Source: Butyrivibrio sp. VCD2006
Lineage (GTDB): Bacteria > Bacillota > Clostridia > Lachnospirales > Lachnospiraceae
Length of the DNA stretch: 64,000 bases
Assembly: GCF_000423925.1 (NCBI RefSeq)
Contig: NZ_AUIX01000002.1
Coordinates: 1 to 64,000 of the forward strand
Reading direction: 5' to 3'
Part shown: piece by piece, positions 36,337 through 44,491 of the stretch
Numbering within the stretch: the first letter of the stretch is position 1
Layout of the letters: the number at the start of each line of letters is the position of its first letter
Notes under the pieces: generated by a model
The model's input: only the letters and a program-made list of their open reading frames with translations
Database searches by the model: none
What the model was told of the DNA's origin: nothing
Program-made: the position numbers and the translations under genes

Positions 36337-37455
36337 ATGTTTGATAGAAAGCTTTTTGAAAAGGAAAAAGAAATTCAAAGCATTTTGGAAGATGAAGTTT
36401 CTAAAAATATTTTCAAGTATAGATTGTATGCAAATCTTGCAAATGACGTTAGATACATACATAGAATGCTAGCAGATTTGGATTTATTTCCTTTTGATGA
36501 AGCTTATAAAATGTATGAAGAAGTAGAGAAAACGTATGCCATATATCCTAAAATGGATGTTTTGAGCTTTGTTCAAACAAGAAATAGACATTTGCCTATT
36601 GCTCTTTTTGGAGCTGGACAAAGTGCAGAGTTGTACTATTCATTGTTAGAAGCTGCAGGATATATGCCGGTTCTGGTTTTGGATAATGGGATAAATAATT
36701 ATTCATTTCATGATATAGAGATAAAAAAACCTGAAAAATGTGATGGGTTAAAAAATTATACTATTATTATTACATCTCCTAGATATACACGTGAAATGTA
36801 TTGGGAACTTCGGGCTAGAGGGGTTCCGAATGACCAGATTTTCATTCCGGATGTAAATGGATTATGGATATTTAATCCAAGAGATTATTTTGATGACTCA
36901 ATTTGGACTGGAAGAGAGAATGAAATATTTGTGGATGCGGGTGCGTATAATCTACAAACGGCAATTGAATTTGCGAAATTTGCGAAATCATATGAGAAGA
37001 TTTATGCATTTGAACCTGATATTGACAATTATTCCTTGTGCCAAAAAAAACAAATGCAAGTGAAATTGAATGATTTAGAGATAATTAATGCTGGTTTGTG
37101 GGATAAAGAAGAAGTATTGAGATTCAAACGAGGAGGTGATAATGGTACTGCCACAATGGTAACTGATTCAGGTGATATGGAGCTCAAGGTTGTGTCGCTG
37201 GATGAATACTTAAATGGTAAACCATGCACATTTATCAAAATGGATATAGAAGGATCTGAATTAAAAGCACTTATGGGTGCTAAAGATACCATAAAGAGGT
37301 ACAAGCCTAGATTGGCAATATGTCTGTATCATAAGCCAATGGATTTAATTGATATCCCCCTTTATATAAAGGATATTGTACCTGAGTATAAATTGAAGAT
37401 ACGGCATTATTCAACTTGGTTTTTTGATACTGTTTTGTATGCATATATAGACTAA
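36337..37455 (+). CDS. Rossmann module fused to an FkbM methyltransferase
   Basis: 372 residues from ATG 36337 (GGGGA nine bases upstream; GTG 36331 possible). After ~70 helical residues the recurring module reads PIALFGAGQSAELYYSLL, VLDNG and TIIITSPRYTREMY. From ~190 it is an FkbM-type SAM methyltransferase (EIFVDAGAYNLQTA near 196, YAFEPD, FIKMDIEGSE near 298). FkbM enzymes O-methylate sugars and polyketides. A 134-base gap separates it from the previous gene. Likely decorates the glycan with a methyl ether. Confidence 0.82.
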   Translation: MFDRKLFEKEKEIQSILEDEVSKNIFKYRLYANLANDVRYIHRMLADLDLFPFDEAYKMYEEVEKTYAIYPKMDVLSFVQTRNRHLPIALFGAGQSAELYYSLLEAAGYMPVLVLDNGINNYSFHDIEIKKPEKCDGLKNYTIIITSPRYTREMYWELRARGVPNDQIFIPDVNGLWIFNPRDYFDDSIWTGRENEIFVDAGAYNLQTAIEFAKFAKSYEKIYAFEPDIDNYSLCQKKQMQVKLNDLEIINAGLWDKEEVLRFKRGGDNGTATMVTDSGDMELKVVSLDEYLNGKPCTFIKMDIEGSELKALMGAKDTIKRYKPRLAICLYHKPMDLIDIPLYIKDIVPEYKLKIRHYSTWFFDTVLYAYID

Positions 37456-37540
37456 ATTACGTTTGATTTTATTTTTGGGAAGCTAAGAACTGATTGCATT
37501 AGTTGAGGAAAAATGGGCATTGTAAATAGGGGATGCATTT

Positions 37541-38494
37541 ATGGTCGAAATAACATACGATATTAATTTTTTTTTCAATAGAGATTCAGATACAGTCTAT
37601 ATTTATGGGGCTGGAAAGTGCGGATATTGGACTGGATACTATATGAATCTATGTGGTTATTCTTGGAATGGATATTTAGATAGTAATATTCTTCATGAAG
37701 AAGCTATGATGCAGGGGAAATCAGTACGGAGATTGAAGGATGTTCAGTTTAATACAGATGGAGAAACAAAAATTATAGTAGCAGTTAATGATTATCGTTC
37801 TGTAATTTGCGACTTAGTACAGCAAACTGAAGGGGCGAACTTATTAGTGTATATTCCACTAATTAGTGCACCATATTCTGATGAAAGAGCATTTTGCATA
37901 GATTTTTTTCTTTCATATTTCAGGAAACAGATATTTACTAAGAAGATGCCTCTAATCATCTGTAATAGTTGCATTGGAAGTATTTTTTATGCCTCAATGG
38001 GACAGATTTCTCTATCGCCTTTTTCAAATGTAGCAATTAAATCGTCTGATTTTGTAAAGATATGTGCAAATTTGGAGTATTATTTGTCACAACCACTTAA
38101 AAATATAGGGTGGAGAAGGGAATATGTTGCGATTGCTGATCTGGCAAAAGAGTATGGGAGGGAATATCTGTGTGGAGATTTGGGAGATGCTCTTCTTATT
38201 TTTTTTCATGACACAGATCCTGCTATGGTTGCAAAAAGGTGGGAGTTTTCTGTTAAGAAAATGCAATATGATGATTTGTTGTTTATCTTGAGTGACAGCG
38301 TAGATCATATAAGTGAAAAAACTTTAAGAGACTTTGAAGAATTACCTGGTCGGAAAATGGTTATGACTTGCCGAGAAGTTATTAATAGTAAGAAGTGCAT
38401 GAGTAGACATTTGCCTCAATTATTATGTTATTTTTGGGATACACCATTTGATTGTTTGTTTGATATTGAAGATCTTTTTGGAAAAATGGATTGA
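37541..38494 (+). CDS. Rossmann module fused to a DUF1919-like domain
   Basis: 317 residues, start behind GGGGATG. Residues ~15-120 are the recurring module (TVYIYGAGKCGYWTGYYM, YLDSN, IIVAVNDY). From ~135 the sequence has DUF1919 marks (LIICNSCIGSIFYASMG, LSPFSN, DFVKICANLEYYLSQPL, and a later KRWEFSVKKMQYDDLLFI). DUF1919 proteins are found in exopolysaccharide loci, with a proposed glycosyltransferase or modifying role. 16 bases before the ligase gene. Confidence 0.72.
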   Translation: MVEITYDINFFFNRDSDTVYIYGAGKCGYWTGYYMNLCGYSWNGYLDSNILHEEAMMQGKSVRRLKDVQFNTDGETKIIVAVNDYRSVICDLVQQTEGANLLVYIPLISAPYSDERAFCIDFFLSYFRKQIFTKKMPLIICNSCIGSIFYASMGQISLSPFSNVAIKSSDFVKICANLEYYLSQPLKNIGWRREYVAIADLAKEYGREYLCGDLGDALLIFFHDTDPAMVAKRWEFSVKKMQYDDLLFILSDSVDHISEKTLRDFEELPGRKMVMTCREVINSKKCMSRHLPQLLCYFWDTPFDCLFDIEDLFGKMD

Positions 38495-38510
38495 TATGTA
38501 AGAGGTGAGT

Positions 38511-40022
38511 ATGATTAATACTGTTTTTACATGGTTGACAGATTCAGCCCTTAGATTTCCGGACAAAATAGCTGTCGTTGATGAGAATGGCAGCATTACT
38601 TATAATCAGTATTTTACTAAAGCATTATCAATAGCGAGACGCATAATTGAAATGTCTGGTGGAATTGCCAAGAAACCAATAGTTGTTTATATGGAAAAAA
38701 GTAAAGAAATTTTGGTTTCTTTTATGGGAATAGCATATAGCGGCTGCTTCTATTCGCCGATTGATGTTGATATGCCAAAGGTAAGGGTAGAAAAAATACT
38801 AGAAATACTGGATCCTCAATTTGTTATTACAACAGAAGAGTTGAAACCAATATTTGAAAAGTTTGGTTATTCTGGGCACTATATTTTATATAATGATGTT
38901 TATCCGGCTGGAGATGACCTAAGCATAGTAAAAAAAATAGCGGACAGTATTATTGATACAGATTTGTTATACGTATTATTTACATCTGGTTCAACCGGTC
39001 TTCCAAAAGGAGTATCAATATGTCACAGATCTGTTATTGATTATATTGATTGTGTATGTGAAATGCTCAATATTTCTAATCAGGATACATTTGGAAATCA
39101 AGCTCCTTTTTATTTTGATAATTCTATATTGGATATTTATTCATGCATGAAAACGGGTGCAACTTTGTATATTGTCCCACAAAAACTGTTTTTTCAACCA
39201 GTACCTTTATTAGAGTTTATTAGGGATAATTTGATAAACACTATTTTTTGGGTGCCATCTGCGTTGATAGTTGTTTCAAAGCTAAAGGCATTTAAGAATG
39301 TTGATTTGAATAATATATTAAAAAGGGTTCTATTCTGCGGTGAGGTCATGCCAAACAAGCAGCTTAATATATGGAGAAAGTACCTTCCGAATGCAATTTA
39401 TGTCAATTTTTATGGGCCTACAGAAATAACAGACGCATGTACATATTATCTAGTAGACAGAGAATTCGGTGACGATGAACCATTACCAATAGGAATTCCA
39501 ATGAAAAATACGGATGTAATGGTGCTAAACGATGAGGATAAACTTGTCAAGCAGGGGGAGATTGGCGAATTGTGTGTGAGAGGAACTTCGCTTGCTATGG
39601 GATATTATAATAATCCCAAGATGACAGAAATGGCATTTGTTCAAAATCCTTTGAATGATGCTCTTCCTGAAAAAATATATAGAACAGGTGATTTGGTTAA
39701 GTACAACGAATATGGGGAAATTCTCTTTTTGTCGAGAAAAGATTTTCAAATTAAGCACCTAGGGCATAGGATTGAACTTGGAGAAATAGAGACGGCAGCT
39801 TCATCTTTGAATGATGTAAATTCATGTTGTTGTTTGTATGATGAAGAAAATAAAAAAATAGTCCTTTTTATTGATGCCAATCTGGATGAAGATTTTATTA
39901 AGGAGCAACTTAAGGCAATAATACCTGAGTATATGCTGCCAGGAAAGCTTGTTTATTTGAATGATATACCGATTAATGCTAATGGGAAAATAGATAGAAT
40001 AAAGTTAAAGGAGTTAATATAA
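38511..40022 (+). CDS. DltA-like amino acid adenylating ligase
   Basis: 503 residues from ATG 38511 (AGAGGTG upstream; GTG 38505 possible). Adenylation-domain motifs: LFTSGSTGLPKG near 156, FCGEVMPN near 282, FYGPTEITDA near 301, YRTGDLVKYNEYGE near 391, KHLGHRIELGEIE near 420 and NANGKIDRIKL near 489. The strings QAPFYFDNSILDIYS and FCGEVMPN are strikingly like D-alanine:carrier protein ligase (DltA), pointing to a small amino acid as substrate. Its carrier partner is probably the protein at 40925, two genes downstream. The intervening formyltransferase overlaps the operon tightly. Confidence 0.83.
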   Translation: MINTVFTWLTDSALRFPDKIAVVDENGSITYNQYFTKALSIARRIIEMSGGIAKKPIVVYMEKSKEILVSFMGIAYSGCFYSPIDVDMPKVRVEKILEILDPQFVITTEELKPIFEKFGYSGHYILYNDVYPAGDDLSIVKKIADSIIDTDLLYVLFTSGSTGLPKGVSICHRSVIDYIDCVCEMLNISNQDTFGNQAPFYFDNSILDIYSCMKTGATLYIVPQKLFFQPVPLLEFIRDNLINTIFWVPSALIVVSKLKAFKNVDLNNILKRVLFCGEVMPNKQLNIWRKYLPNAIYVNFYGPTEITDACTYYLVDREFGDDEPLPIGIPMKNTDVMVLNDEDKLVKQGEIGELCVRGTSLAMGYYNNPKMTEMAFVQNPLNDALPEKIYRTGDLVKYNEYGEILFLSRKDFQIKHLGHRIELGEIETAASSLNDVNSCCCLYDEENKKIVLFIDANLDEDFIKEQLKAIIPEYMLPGKLVYLNDIPINANGKIDRIKLKELI

Positions 40023-40023
40023 T

Positions 40024-40902
40024 TTGATTGGATATAGTCAGGTTATAGTTATAGGATATGGCATGGTGGCGGTTAAGGTGCTGTCCTATGTTGATACTGC
40101 TTCGAAAAATCATGGTTATTCTGTTATATATGTTGAACATGAAATGTATCTGTTTAATGGGGCAAAAAAGTATGCAGAAAGCAACAATATAGATTACTTT
40201 GTTATTGAAGACAAATTTGAATTGACACAGTTCTTTTCTCAAAGAGCTAAACATAATAAGCTGCTTATTGTAAGCGCGAATAATAATTATTTATTTCCTA
40301 AGGTTATTGTTGAGGATGACAATGTAACTATTATTAATTTTCATAATGCACTCTTACCTGATTTACCTGGAAGGAATGCAGCTAGTTGGGCAATATATAA
40401 AGGGTATAAAAAGACAGGAATAACGTGGCATTATGTTTCTGAAGGGGTTGATGAAGGAGATATTATCATTCAGAAGGAGTGTAGTATAGGAGATGACACA
40501 AGGGCTTATGAATTAGCGGCTGTACAGATGAAATTGGCGTCTGAGTCATTTGGGGAATGTTTAGATAAAATAATTGAAGACTCAGTTGTTGTTAAAAAAC
40601 AGAATATAGAAAACAAAAGAAAAGTATACAAATCTACCGAAATTCCTGGTGATGGGATGTTTGACATAAATGATGATCCGAAGGATATTTATAAACTTCT
40701 AAGAGCAGTTGATTATGGGAAAAGTGATGTATTTCCAAAACCATTTTGTATCATAAATAATAAAAAGATTGAAATAAAGCGATATAAAAAGGTAAATGAA
40801 AATGATGAGCAAAAAGACGAAAATGAACTGTGGATACCGTATGGCGATGGTACATATTTAGTAATGAGATATGAAATAATACAAGATGGATTAGATTTTT
40901 AA
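40024..40902 (+). CDS. Formyltransferase-family protein
   Basis: 292 residues from a TTG start; AAGGAG lies 10 bases upstream, within the end of the ligase gene. Carries the formyltransferase catalytic triad in the methionyl-tRNA formyltransferase arrangement: N105, H107 (INFHNALLPDLPGRN) and D143 (EGVDEGDI). The C-terminal ~100 residues are short and unlike the tRNA-binding domain, as in sugar N-formyltransferases. These use 10-formyl-tetrahydrofolate to formylate an amino sugar or, here possibly, a carrier-bound aminoacyl group. Stands between a DltA-like ligase and a carrier protein. Confidence 0.84.
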   Translation: MIGYSQVIVIGYGMVAVKVLSYVDTASKNHGYSVIYVEHEMYLFNGAKKYAESNNIDYFVIEDKFELTQFFSQRAKHNKLLIVSANNNYLFPKVIVEDDNVTIINFHNALLPDLPGRNAASWAIYKGYKKTGITWHYVSEGVDEGDIIIQKECSIGDDTRAYELAAVQMKLASESFGECLDKIIEDSVVVKKQNIENKRKVYKSTEIPGDGMFDINDDPKDIYKLLRAVDYGKSDVFPKPFCIINNKKIEIKRYKKVNENDEQKDENELWIPYGDGTYLVMRYEIIQDGLDF

Positions 40903-40924
40903 GATTAAATAAATTGGGAGCATT

Positions 40925-41152
40925 ATGGAAGAGAAAATATTAAGTGTTTTAGCCAAAGTGAATGAAAAAATAATAACTTATAATGGAGATAATTTATTTG
41001 ATGCTGGCATTCTTGATTCGCTTTTAGTAATTGAGCTTGTATCAACATTGGAGAATGATTTAAATATTGATATTGATGCTCAGTATATTATAGAAGCAAA
41101 TTTAAAAACGAAAGAAGCAATAGTTGCTATGATTAAGAGGATAGTAGGTTAA
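40925..41152 (+). CDS. Acyl or aminoacyl carrier protein
   Basis: 75 residues, acidic and helical, with S32 in DSLLVIEL as the phosphopantetheine site. GGGAG lies 5 bases before the ATG. Closest in place and style to DltC-type carriers; probable partner of the DltA-like ligase at 38511. Last intact gene of the second glycan run. A second, different carrier is at 28151. Confidence 0.84.
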   Translation: MEEKILSVLAKVNEKIITYNGDNLFDAGILDSLLVIELVSTLENDLNIDIDAQYIIEANLKTKEAIVAMIKRIVG

Positions 41153-41162
41153 ACGTTTACTG

Positions 41163-41484
41163 TTATATGAGATTTGATAAGTTTTGTTTTTCTCTAACTC
41201 TTGTAAGCATAAGTGCCTGATTTAAGGTGGAAGTATCACCTCCGGCAATAATGCATGGGTCAACCTGTTCTCCATTAATCTTTATTATTTGTTCAATGAT
41301 ATCTCCATTCTCGTAACTGATAATATCAGTAGCTCCGTATTCTTTTGCGAGTTCGATACAGTTCGGACGTGTTCCAATTGCGAATATTCTTTCAGTCCCA
41401 AGGAGTTTTGCACCTGCTATTGCCCATAAGCCAAATGGCTCTATGGTAGAATTGATATAGCGAAATATTTCATTTAGAGGTATA
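41163..41484 (-). pseudogene. Remnant of a zinc-type alcohol dehydrogenase
   Basis: The minus strand reads an open frame of about 106 codons with no usable start, ending at TAA 41165-41163. It encodes GLWAIAGAKLLGTERIFAIG, then ELAKEYGATDIISY, then DPCIIAGGDTSTLNQAL, the cofactor-binding domain of an NADP-dependent medium-chain alcohol dehydrogenase. Both the catalytic N-terminal part and the C-terminal end are missing. It lies exactly at the boundary between the carrier-protein run and the next glycosyltransferase, so it looks like a scar left when the island was assembled. Confidence 0.72.
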
Positions 41485-41488
41485 TGCT

Positions 41489-42934
41489 ATGAATGGAACA
41501 GAACATCTTGCCATAAGTATAATAATGCCCGCATATAATGCCGGTAAGTTTATAGATCGTGCGATAAAAAGCGTGCTTGATCAGTCCTTTGAAAACTGGG
41601 AACTGATCATAGTTGATGATGGCTCCACTGATAATACGGCTGAAATTTGCGATGAAATCGCAAAAAAGGATTCGAGGATTATCTGCATTCACCAGGATAA
41701 TTCCGGACAGGGCATTGCCAGAAACAGAGGGGTTAAGGAGTCAAAAGGAGATTTTATCTGCTTTTTGGATTCTGATGACTGGTTTGACATAGAGGCTTTA
41801 AGTGATCTATATGACTGCGCTGAAAGGACCGGAGCCGATATTGTTTTCTTTGATCACTATGTAATTGAATTGGAAGATGGCTGTGAAGTGTCAAGAAGGT
41901 GGGATAGATTAAATGCTTTTTTGGACGGTCCTGTTAATTGCATAAATCATCCTGAACTGATCTGTTCTCTTCAGGGTGGTGTGTGGGATAAGATGTATAA
42001 GAGGGAGCTCCTTCATGACGTGGCTCAGCCTTCTCATCCATATGAGGATACGGCTATCCTCCCGATTATCCTCTCATCTGCAAATAAGATAGTTCAGCTC
42101 AGAAAACCGCTGTATTACTATCTGTGCAATCGCGCTGACAGCACAACCAATATTTCTAAAAATGTGGTCTATTTATTGGACAGCGCGAAATTTGTCTATG
42201 ATTATTTCCAAAAAAATGATTTTGATTTATATAAGGATTCTCTGAGAAAATATACGGAATTTATGTACCTTGTAGCGAGGAATCATGTTGAAAGGTGTAA
42301 TGGAGATGCACCTGATAAGGAGCAGTATGTTAAATTCCTGGAAAATTTCAGGGATAAGATTATCGAATGGTATCCGGATTCCGGAAAAATTTTGGATGCA
42401 AAAATAGTAGTGCTGGGAAGCTACAATGCAAGGTGCGTCGCCAACAGGGCAAGACGCAATCTTGTTCTGCCTATAGCATGGGAAAAAAGATATCTTGATA
42501 CTGATTTTGAAAGTCTCCCAATCGGTGACTTTATTGTGGTGGATTGTCTTGAAGAGAGCTTTTTTGACGGTGCAGAGCTTGGGACAAAAAAGAAATCGTA
42601 TATGGCTTTTATAGAGTATATAAAGAATAAATATGAGCCTTCGCAGATAATACTGCTTAAAAATTATCTCTGTGAAGGATTTGGATATTATGGGGAAGAT
42701 TTAAAATACGAGGAGCTTGATAGCATAATAACAACTAACAAGGTGCTTGCCGGATTATATGATTACCTGGTGGAAGAATTGTCAGGTATAAGCGTTATAG
42801 AAGCATGCGAGAAAAGGCTGTCTTTTACTGCCGAGGATTACCCCCATGGTTGTCTGCCATGGCATCAGAATGAATATGTCTACGCCAAAATTGAAAATGA
42901 ATTGGAAAAAACAATACTTAAACCATTAAAATAA
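41489..42934 (+). CDS. GT2 glycosyltransferase fused to a DUF6270-like domain (third copy)
   Basis: 481 residues; TAGAGG precedes the ATG. GT2 part: SIIMPAYNAGKFIDRAI, VDDGSTDNT and FLDSDDWFD, followed after ~300 residues by the second domain (KIVVLGSYNARCVANRA, IVVDCLEESFF, and a C-terminal DYPHGCLPWHQNEY). It shares the design of the genes at 16931 and 18542 but has a less AT-rich sequence. It stands beyond the alcohol dehydrogenase scar, so it may belong to the older part of the locus. Its final codons overlap the left arm of an inverted repeat that flanks the next promoter. Confidence 0.8.
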   Translation: MNGTEHLAISIIMPAYNAGKFIDRAIKSVLDQSFENWELIIVDDGSTDNTAEICDEIAKKDSRIICIHQDNSGQGIARNRGVKESKGDFICFLDSDDWFDIEALSDLYDCAERTGADIVFFDHYVIELEDGCEVSRRWDRLNAFLDGPVNCINHPELICSLQGGVWDKMYKRELLHDVAQPSHPYEDTAILPIILSSANKIVQLRKPLYYYLCNRADSTTNISKNVVYLLDSAKFVYDYFQKNDFDLYKDSLRKYTEFMYLVARNHVERCNGDAPDKEQYVKFLENFRDKIIEWYPDSGKILDAKIVVLGSYNARCVANRARRNLVLPIAWEKRYLDTDFESLPIGDFIVVDCLEESFFDGAELGTKKKSYMAFIEYIKNKYEPSQIILLKNYLCEGFGYYGEDLKYEELDSIITTNKVLAGLYDYLVEELSGISVIEACEKRLSFTAEDYPHGCLPWHQNEYVYAKIENELEKTILKPLK

Positions 42935-42976
42935 TGGTAATAAAATGTTTACAAACCATCATTTTAATGGTTTAAT
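42920..42976 (+). promoter_or_regulatory. Operator and promoter of the HipBA-like pair
   Basis: A perfect 13-base inverted repeat, AAACCATTAAAAT at 42920-42932 and ATTTTAATGGTTT at 42961-42973, brackets a promoter: TTTACA (42948-42953), 17 bases, TTTAAT (42971-42976). A further AAACCAT lies at 42953-42959, paired with ATGGTTT at 42967-42973. The predicted transcript start coincides with the ATG at 42983, and no ribosome site is visible, so the mRNA is probably leaderless. The arrangement fits autorepression by the HTH protein. Confidence 0.6.
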
Positions 42977-42982
42977 AATTAT

Positions 42983-43531
42983 ATGAAGAACATTGAATAT
43001 ATAACTCCGAATTTAATAAAAGCTGAGGATATCAAACAATTAAGGGCAAAACTCAAAATGACACAAAAAGAGTTTGCCCTTTTTTGTAATGTTTCCAAGC
43101 CGACTGTTGAACGATGGGAGATGTCAGATAAGGAGATAACAGGGCCTGTGACTCTTCTTTCTCAGATTGTTATGCTTCACCCGGAACTTGCAGAGGAGCT
43201 CGCTATCCCTGAGAAGGAGTATCCAATGAGGCTTTGGTATTATTACCTGAATACAGTCTGTACCATAATTGATGTTGATATTATGAATCAGAGAGTTAAG
43301 ATAAAAAACTACACCAATAACCTTCTGTTTAGGGCGTTTGGCAGGAATGAGCATCCGACTTTTTTCGATTATGAGGAGTTTTTGAAATCCAGGTGTTTTC
43401 CTGAAGAACGGGATAAGATGAAGCTGATGCTTCGAGATTTGGATATTCCTTTTTACGACCCATTATTGATAATTGAGAAGACTGACGGACGCATGGCAGA
43501 GGATGATTTCTGGATAAGGATTGAAAGATGA
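42983..43531 (+). CDS. HTH antitoxin-like protein fused to a HipS-like domain
   Basis: 182 residues. Residues ~14-70 are an XRE-type helix-turn-helix (IKQLRAKLKMTQKEFALFCNVSKPTVERWE). The C-terminal ~100 residues include YEEFLKSRCFPEERDKMKLML and the ending IIEKTDGRMAEDDFWIRIER, a motif found in small proteins that accompany HipA-like kinases, resembling the N-terminal subdomain of HipA split off (as HipS). The stop overlaps the start of the kinase gene (ATGA). Probably the repressor and neutraliser of the next gene. HTH certain, second domain by resemblance. Confidence 0.72.
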   Translation: MKNIEYITPNLIKAEDIKQLRAKLKMTQKEFALFCNVSKPTVERWEMSDKEITGPVTLLSQIVMLHPELAEELAIPEKEYPMRLWYYYLNTVCTIIDVDIMNQRVKIKNYTNNLLFRAFGRNEHPTFFDYEEFLKSRCFPEERDKMKLMLRDLDIPFYDPLLIIEKTDGRMAEDDFWIRIER

Positions 43532-44337
43532 TAGAACTTTTTGATAGAGATAAAAAAGAAGTAAATAGAAAATCCTCTAAGGGTAATCAGCTCAAATGGG
43601 AAAAGGATGGAGTCTGGTATAAGGCTGATCATACTGGTTATGAGGGATTAGCTGAGTATGTTATATCTCATTTATTAGTAAAAAGTTCTCTGGATGAATC
43701 TGAATATGCAATCTATGAGTTGGAACAGATTAAATATAAAGCTCAGATTTATATGGGTGTTTCCAGTAAGAGTTTTCTTAAGGGTGGAGAGCAGTTGATC
43801 ACTCTCGAAAGGTTATTCCAAAATGTATATGGCGTAGGACTTAATAAAATGATCTATGGAATTGCTGATCATGAGGAAAGGCTTAAGTTACTGGTTTCAA
43901 AAATGCATGAGATAACAGGGCTTAATGATTTTGGGACATACATGTCCAAGCTCTTGACGATAGATGCACTTTTTCTAAATGAAGACAGACATACACACAA
44001 TATAGCTGTGATTTTGGACTCTGAAGGAAAATACAGATATTGCCCCATATTCGATCAGGGAGCAGGACTGCTGGCTGACACAAGCATGGATTATCCACTG
44101 GATGCTGATGTTTATGAATTGATTGATAGCGTTCGGGCTAAAACCTTTTGTCAGGATTTCGACGAGCAATTGGAAATTACTGAGAAACTTTATGGGAGAA
44201 CGATAAAATTTGGGTTTGACAAGAAGGATGTTGAGGCTGTATTGCAGAGTATTTATGGATATGAAGATGCTGTAATTAATAGAGTTAGAGATATAATCTA
44301 TGAGCAAATGAGAAAATACGGTTATTTGTTTAGATAA
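43528..44337 (+). CDS. HipA-like Ser/Thr kinase (short form)
   Basis: 269 residues, much shorter than classic HipA (~440). The kinase core is present: catalytic-loop N151-E-D153-R-H-T-H-N158 and the metal-binding FDQGAGLL with D176. The N-terminal HipA subdomain is missing here and may be supplied by the upstream protein, as in HipBST systems. HipA-type kinases phosphorylate tRNA synthetases and stop growth; the target here is unknown. Overlaps the HTH gene by 4 bases, giving a coupled toxin-antitoxin-like pair at the edge of the accessory region. Confidence 0.78.
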   Translation: MIELFDRDKKEVNRKSSKGNQLKWEKDGVWYKADHTGYEGLAEYVISHLLVKSSLDESEYAIYELEQIKYKAQIYMGVSSKSFLKGGEQLITLERLFQNVYGVGLNKMIYGIADHEERLKLLVSKMHEITGLNDFGTYMSKLLTIDALFLNEDRHTHNIAVILDSEGKYRYCPIFDQGAGLLADTSMDYPLDADVYELIDSVRAKTFCQDFDEQLEITEKLYGRTIKFGFDKKDVEAVLQSIYGYEDAVINRVRDIIYEQMRKYGYLFR

Positions 44338-44491
44338 ATTTAATAATTTGTGTGAATTGCTTATTGGGCACTGCTCAAATAAGCCATTATTTATGCTTTT
44401 TTAATGCTTTTCTTAGGAAAATGTTTAAGTAATATGCAGCTTTTACCGATATAATATATGTAAGAATCGGCTTCAGCTTGGAGGTGGCCGT

